In this document: positions 60,878 through 64,000 of the stretch, in pieces
How the letters are laid out: each line of letters starts with the position of its first letter
Position numbering within the stretch: position 1 is the stretch's first letter
NCBI GenBank assembly: GCA_003141315.1
Contig: PLLP01000002.1
Span: 1-64,000 of the forward strand
Length of the DNA: 64,000 nucleotides
Reading direction: 5' to 3'
Source of the DNA: Phycisphaerales bacterium
Lineage (GTDB): Bacteria > Planctomycetota > Phycisphaerae > Sedimentisphaerales > Anaerobacaceae
Translations under genes and position numbers: made by a program
The notes under the pieces: generated by a model
The model's input: only the letters and a program-made list of their open reading frames with translations
What the model was told of the DNA's origin: nothing
Database searches by the model: none

Positions 60878-63286
60878 TTAGCGGCCGTATTCGGTATAGC
60901 TCTGGATTTTCCAAATCACTTTACCCTTCAGCGGGTCATTATCCAGCACAAACGCACCGTTCTTTTTGGTAAGGGATATGCGGCACAGTTTGCTATCTGA
61001 CGGCAGACAAACTAATCCTTGCACAGCTTTTTGCGAATCAGTTGCATAAACGACAAGCTCAAGTTTTGACCAGTCCATTTGCATTGTGGATTGCGCAAGT
61101 TTGATATGCGGCAGAACAGCGCCATCGCGCACAAGGATAATCGCGTAAATTTTTCCGGCCTCGATATGCTGCCATCCGCCCGCATAGATTTTTCCAGTCT
61201 GGTAATCAATCCATTGACCGGCGGGCAGATACACATCGCGACCGGCAGCATCGGTATGCAGCAGCGGCGCAACTAAAATGTCCGAACCAAACAAATACTC
61301 ATCCTCTACCAGCCAGCTGCCGGGGTCATTAGGATACTCGATGAACAGCGCCCTCAGCATCGGCAGGCCATGCTCGCTGCAATCTTTCGCCTGAGCATAA
61401 ACGTATGGCATCAATTTATACTTCATTTCCGCTGCCAGCCGGAAGTCATTCATAAATTCTTCACCATATTCCCACGGCTCCTTCGGCGGCGCACCGTGGC
61501 AGCGGCTGTGAGAGGTGAGCATGCCGAATGGCAGCCAGCGGCGATAAAGTTCTGCCGGCGGCCTTATCACGAAACCGCCTATATCATGACTCCAGAATGA
61601 AAATCCGCTCAGCCCGAAAGATAACCCGCCGCGAAGCTCCGCCTCCATTCCGGAATCTGTATTTTCAACGTCGCCGCCCCAGTGAACAGGATAACGCTGG
61701 CTGCCTGCCCAGGCGCTGCGTGCCCAGATAATCGTATCGCCTGTAATCTGCTTGGTAATTTCAGCTGCTGCCTTGTTATAGCGCAATGGATACAAGTTGT
61801 GCTCGTAAAACCCGCTCAGGCCCGATGCGTACTGGCCGTTGAGCGGCGCCGCCTCGCCAAAATCAACCTTAATTGTCCCCACGCCCATCTTCAGCAGCCC
61901 GCCGATTTTTTCCTGATACCATTTGACCGCCTCGGGGTTCGAAAAATCAAGAACGGCATCCTCGTATGGCAGATTACCTTTGCCGTCCCTTACGACAAAC
62001 CCTTTTTCCACCAGCTCCTTAAATAAACGATTCTTCGGAACAAAGTATGGCAATTGCCACAGCGAAATGTGAAACCCCTGCGTCTTCAGGTCCGCTATCA
62101 TTTTGTTCGGGTCGCTGAAACGTGACTTGGCAAATTCATAATCGCATCGCCAGTCGGTCTCGAACCAGCCGGTATCGAAATGAATCACATCGCACGGAAT
62201 ACGGTTCTCCCGCAGTTTGGCGGCGACATCGCGCCCTTCCTGCTCGGAATAATAGGTAATCCGGCTCATCCACAAACCGAACGACCACAATGGCGGCATC
62301 GCGGCTTTGCCCGTCAGATTCGTATATTCGTCGAGAATCTCCTTGGGGCTGCCCAGAAAAACGAACAAATCAGCCGCATCATCGCCAATCATCAAAGAAT
62401 AAATTTCGTTGAAATATTTTCCAAAATCACAGGTAATCGGCGACGACGTGTGCATAAATACCCCGTAGCCGCGGCTGCTCATAAAAAACGGCACCGGCTT
62501 ATACATCTTCTCGGTCTGGGCACCCCTCGCATCGTCGGCCCACAGGACAACTTTCTGGCCGCGTTTATCCAGCCGCGTGAACGACTCACCGCAACCGAAA
62601 ATCTTTTCACCGGGCTCAAGCGAAAATACCGCGTTGAAGCTGCGGGAATAATCCGACGCCCTGCGGACAAACGAAAACGGTAATATCGGCGTAATGCTCG
62701 TGCCGTTATCTTTGTTGTGATTGCTCCGCGTCAGCAGTTTCCCATCGGCGTCCCGCAATTCGATGTGCCACGGATTTTTCAGAATAGTGATTGACCCGCA
62801 AGAGCTCGAATAACGGTGACCGCCCGCAACCGCGCTGTATTTCCACGCCCCTTTATCGCTCGTGGCTTTGCCGCCGGCCAGCATAAGAGATTGCCCGTCA
62901 GACTTAGATTCCAAACCGCTTTTCATACGGATTCGGATTGTCCGCGGCGAAATAAATTCCACCGAAAACGGCAGGGCCGGCGATTCGGCGTATTCGGAAC
63001 CGGGAAATTCATTGGCCCGCACGGATTTAGGGGCGGCAAAAATATTATTAAACGCCACATTGGTAGCGTACACGTTCCGGCGATAGACAATTTTGCCCGT
63101 CGCGGTATTGGGGTCGAATTCGGTCAGACTGTCAGCCAGATAATAGGTGTTGGTAAAATCCCGAAAATCGCCGCTGATGTCAACCGGCTCATTGAGCAGT
63201 GTAAAGGAATTGGCTGTCGCCGGCGTTGAAAAAAAAGAAACCGTCGCAGCAAACAATAAAGAAGAAATAATTTGTCTGGGATTCAT
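60878..63286 (-). CDS. secreted GH31 glycoside hydrolase, alpha-xylosidase-like
   Basis: The 802-residue protein has a signal peptide (about 1-25, FAATVSFFSTPATA), an N-terminal beta domain and the GH31 barrel. The nucleophile Asp is in TIKVDFGEAAP, the acid/base Asp in PVHWGGDVENT, with FGLSGFSFWSHDIGGF between conserved strands. The KVDFGE and HWGGD motifs resemble YicI-type alpha-xylosidases rather than alpha-glucosidases (which usually read WxDMNE). The start at 63286 is preceded by AAGGAAGGA; an open frame to 63553 extends into the neighbouring gene. It probably acts on plant or algal glycans in the periplasm. Confidence 0.9.
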   Translation of the reverse strand: MNPRQIISSLLFAATVSFFSTPATANSFTLLNEPVDISGDFRDFTNTYYLADSLTEFDPNTATGKIVYRRNVYATNVAFNNIFAAPKSVRANEFPGSEYAESPALPFSVEFISPRTIRIRMKSGLESKSDGQSLMLAGGKATSDKGAWKYSAVAGGHRYSSSCGSITILKNPWHIELRDADGKLLTRSNHNKDNGTSITPILPFSFVRRASDYSRSFNAVFSLEPGEKIFGCGESFTRLDKRGQKVVLWADDARGAQTEKMYKPVPFFMSSRGYGVFMHTSSPITCDFGKYFNEIYSLMIGDDAADLFVFLGSPKEILDEYTNLTGKAAMPPLWSFGLWMSRITYYSEQEGRDVAAKLRENRIPCDVIHFDTGWFETDWRCDYEFAKSRFSDPNKMIADLKTQGFHISLWQLPYFVPKNRLFKELVEKGFVVRDGKGNLPYEDAVLDFSNPEAVKWYQEKIGGLLKMGVGTIKVDFGEAAPLNGQYASGLSGFYEHNLYPLRYNKAAAEITKQITGDTIIWARSAWAGSQRYPVHWGGDVENTDSGMEAELRGGLSFGLSGFSFWSHDIGGFVIRPPAELYRRWLPFGMLTSHSRCHGAPPKEPWEYGEEFMNDFRLAAEMKYKLMPYVYAQAKDCSEHGLPMLRALFIEYPNDPGSWLVEDEYLFGSDILVAPLLHTDAAGRDVYLPAGQWIDYQTGKIYAGGWQHIEAGKIYAIILVRDGAVLPHIKLAQSTMQMDWSKLELVVYATDSQKAVQGLVCLPSDSKLCRISLTKKNGAFVLDNDPLKGKVIWKIQSYTEYGR

Positions 63287-63332
63287 CAGATTTTCCTTCC
63301 TTAATAATATAAAATTGCCCTGTAGAAAGTTT

Positions 63333-63368
63333 GTCATTGCGAATCCACCGCAGGCAAAAAAGCAATCT
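63333..63368. repeat. GTCATTGCGAATCC element before the GH31 gene
   Basis: GTCATTGCGAATCC plus CCGCAGG and AGCAATCT matches parts of the composite repeat at 38017-38085, where GTCATTGCGA and GCAATCT occur in the same order. Confidence 0.75.
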
Positions 63369-63375
63369 ATCGGCT

Positions 63376-64000
63376 CTAAACCTGAGGCAGAGGAACAACC
63401 GACTTCGGAATAAACACGTCGAATTCCGGGCCGAACTGACGCAGGTAGTATAACGAATATGACCTGCTGAATGCGAGAACCGGCAGCAAAACAACCGCCC
63501 ATACATAAGGCAGTGCAAGCAAAACCATTACGCAGCAGCCCCCAAAGCAGCACAGGCAGCAGGGCGCAATATAACGAATAGCGAAGATGATAATGCTGAG
63601 AACGATTTGAAACAGGATATACAGGAAAAATTCGCCTTTATTCGATGATAATAATACCAGGAAAATTCGCCAGCCCTCCGCGGGCCCGCATCGCCGCAAA
63701 TACATTATCGGCACGACAAAATCGGTTGTGAACTTAAAGAAAATCGCCATCACAATTGCCGCGCATATAAACAAAAGCACCGCTGGTATCAGGCAGGTTA
63801 CCCCAGCAACGGCCGATATGCCGCGTTCTACGATGAGCAGCGCAAATATAATTATCGCAACCACAAAAAATGCTATAACGAAAAATGATATAATCCCCGC
63901 AATGAGTTTGAAAACAAACAGCCTGTTGCCTTCTTTGCTGTATTGATTCCAGGGCAGCTCTACTCCGGCCTCGTTGTTCGCGATACAATGCAGAAACATA
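63376..64000 (-). CDS. multi-pass membrane protein, truncated at the window edge
   Basis: A frame of 207 codons runs from the right edge to the stop at 63376. The first visible Met (63999) is probably internal, because no ribosome-binding site can be judged and the sequence starts mid-domain (FLHCIANNEAGVELPWNQYS). It has about five membrane helices, including a Cys-rich one (CCLCCFGGCC). I recognise no family with certainty. It is upstream of the GH31 gene on the same strand. Confidence 0.7.
   Translation of the reverse strand, partial: MFLHCIANNEAGVELPWNQYSKEGNRLFVFKLIAGIISFFVIAFFVVAIIIFALLIVERGISAVAGVTCLIPAVLLFICAAIVMAIFFKFTTDFVVPIMYLRRCGPAEGWRIFLVLLSSNKGEFFLYILFQIVLSIIIFAIRYIAPCCLCCFGGCCVMVLLALPYVWAVVLLPVLAFSRSYSLYYLRQFGPEFDVFIPKSVVPLPQV

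Overview
The window looks like a chromosome segment of a flagellated Gram-negative bacterium, most likely Planctomycetota of the Phycisphaerae type. The support is indirect: L- and P-ring genes (flgH, flgI), many TPR proteins, a dnaN-dciA-gyrB cluster without dnaA or recF, and many short palindromic repeats between and inside genes. I could not test the taxonomy.

Layout. (1) 1-41.8 kb is a flagellar region. Reading leftward on the minus strand it has four transcription blocks, each headed by a -24/-12 sigma-54 promoter that I can see: fliO-fliP-fliQ-fliR-flhB (promoter 41834-41849); flgD-flgE-PilZ protein-flgF-flgG-flgA-flgH-flgI-flgJ-flgN-flgK-flgL (36057-36072); a glycosyltransferase/TPR block ending in a giant 2108-residue multi-domain protein (23822-23837), followed by fliD; and TPR/STN protein-TPR protein-sigma-54 activator-fliL-fliM-fliN-flhA-small membrane protein-fliA-small protein (10601-10616). 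A second sigma-54 activator (36498-37982) is divergent from flgD. fliE/F/G/H/I, flgB/C, motAB, flagellin and flhF are not in the window.

(2) 42-53 kb is a minus-strand housekeeping block: prfB with an intact programmed +1 frameshift, a Cys-rich membrane protein, scpB, a Nif3-family gene, pabC, pabB, deoC, a P-loop/deoxyribosyltransferase-like fusion, prfA and rpmE. (3) At about 53 kb transcription switches from minus to plus across an AT-rich, repeat-containing gap that could be a replication origin. (4) On the plus strand follow a stand-alone AIPR-like (abortive-infection type) gene with an elaborate leader (sigma-70 promoter, GGAT-loop hairpins, intrinsic terminator before the ORF), then dnaN, dciA, gyrB and a TPR lipoprotein. 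(5) The right edge is minus strand again: a secreted GH31 alpha-xylosidase-like enzyme and a truncated membrane protein.

The most distinctive themes are: glycosylation genes under the same promoter type as hook/rod and export genes; a 95-bp MITE-like insertion that stays in frame inside a gene; families of short palindromic repeats, several translated in frame (flgA, fliP, scpB, pabB); and the leader architecture of the AIPR-like gene.
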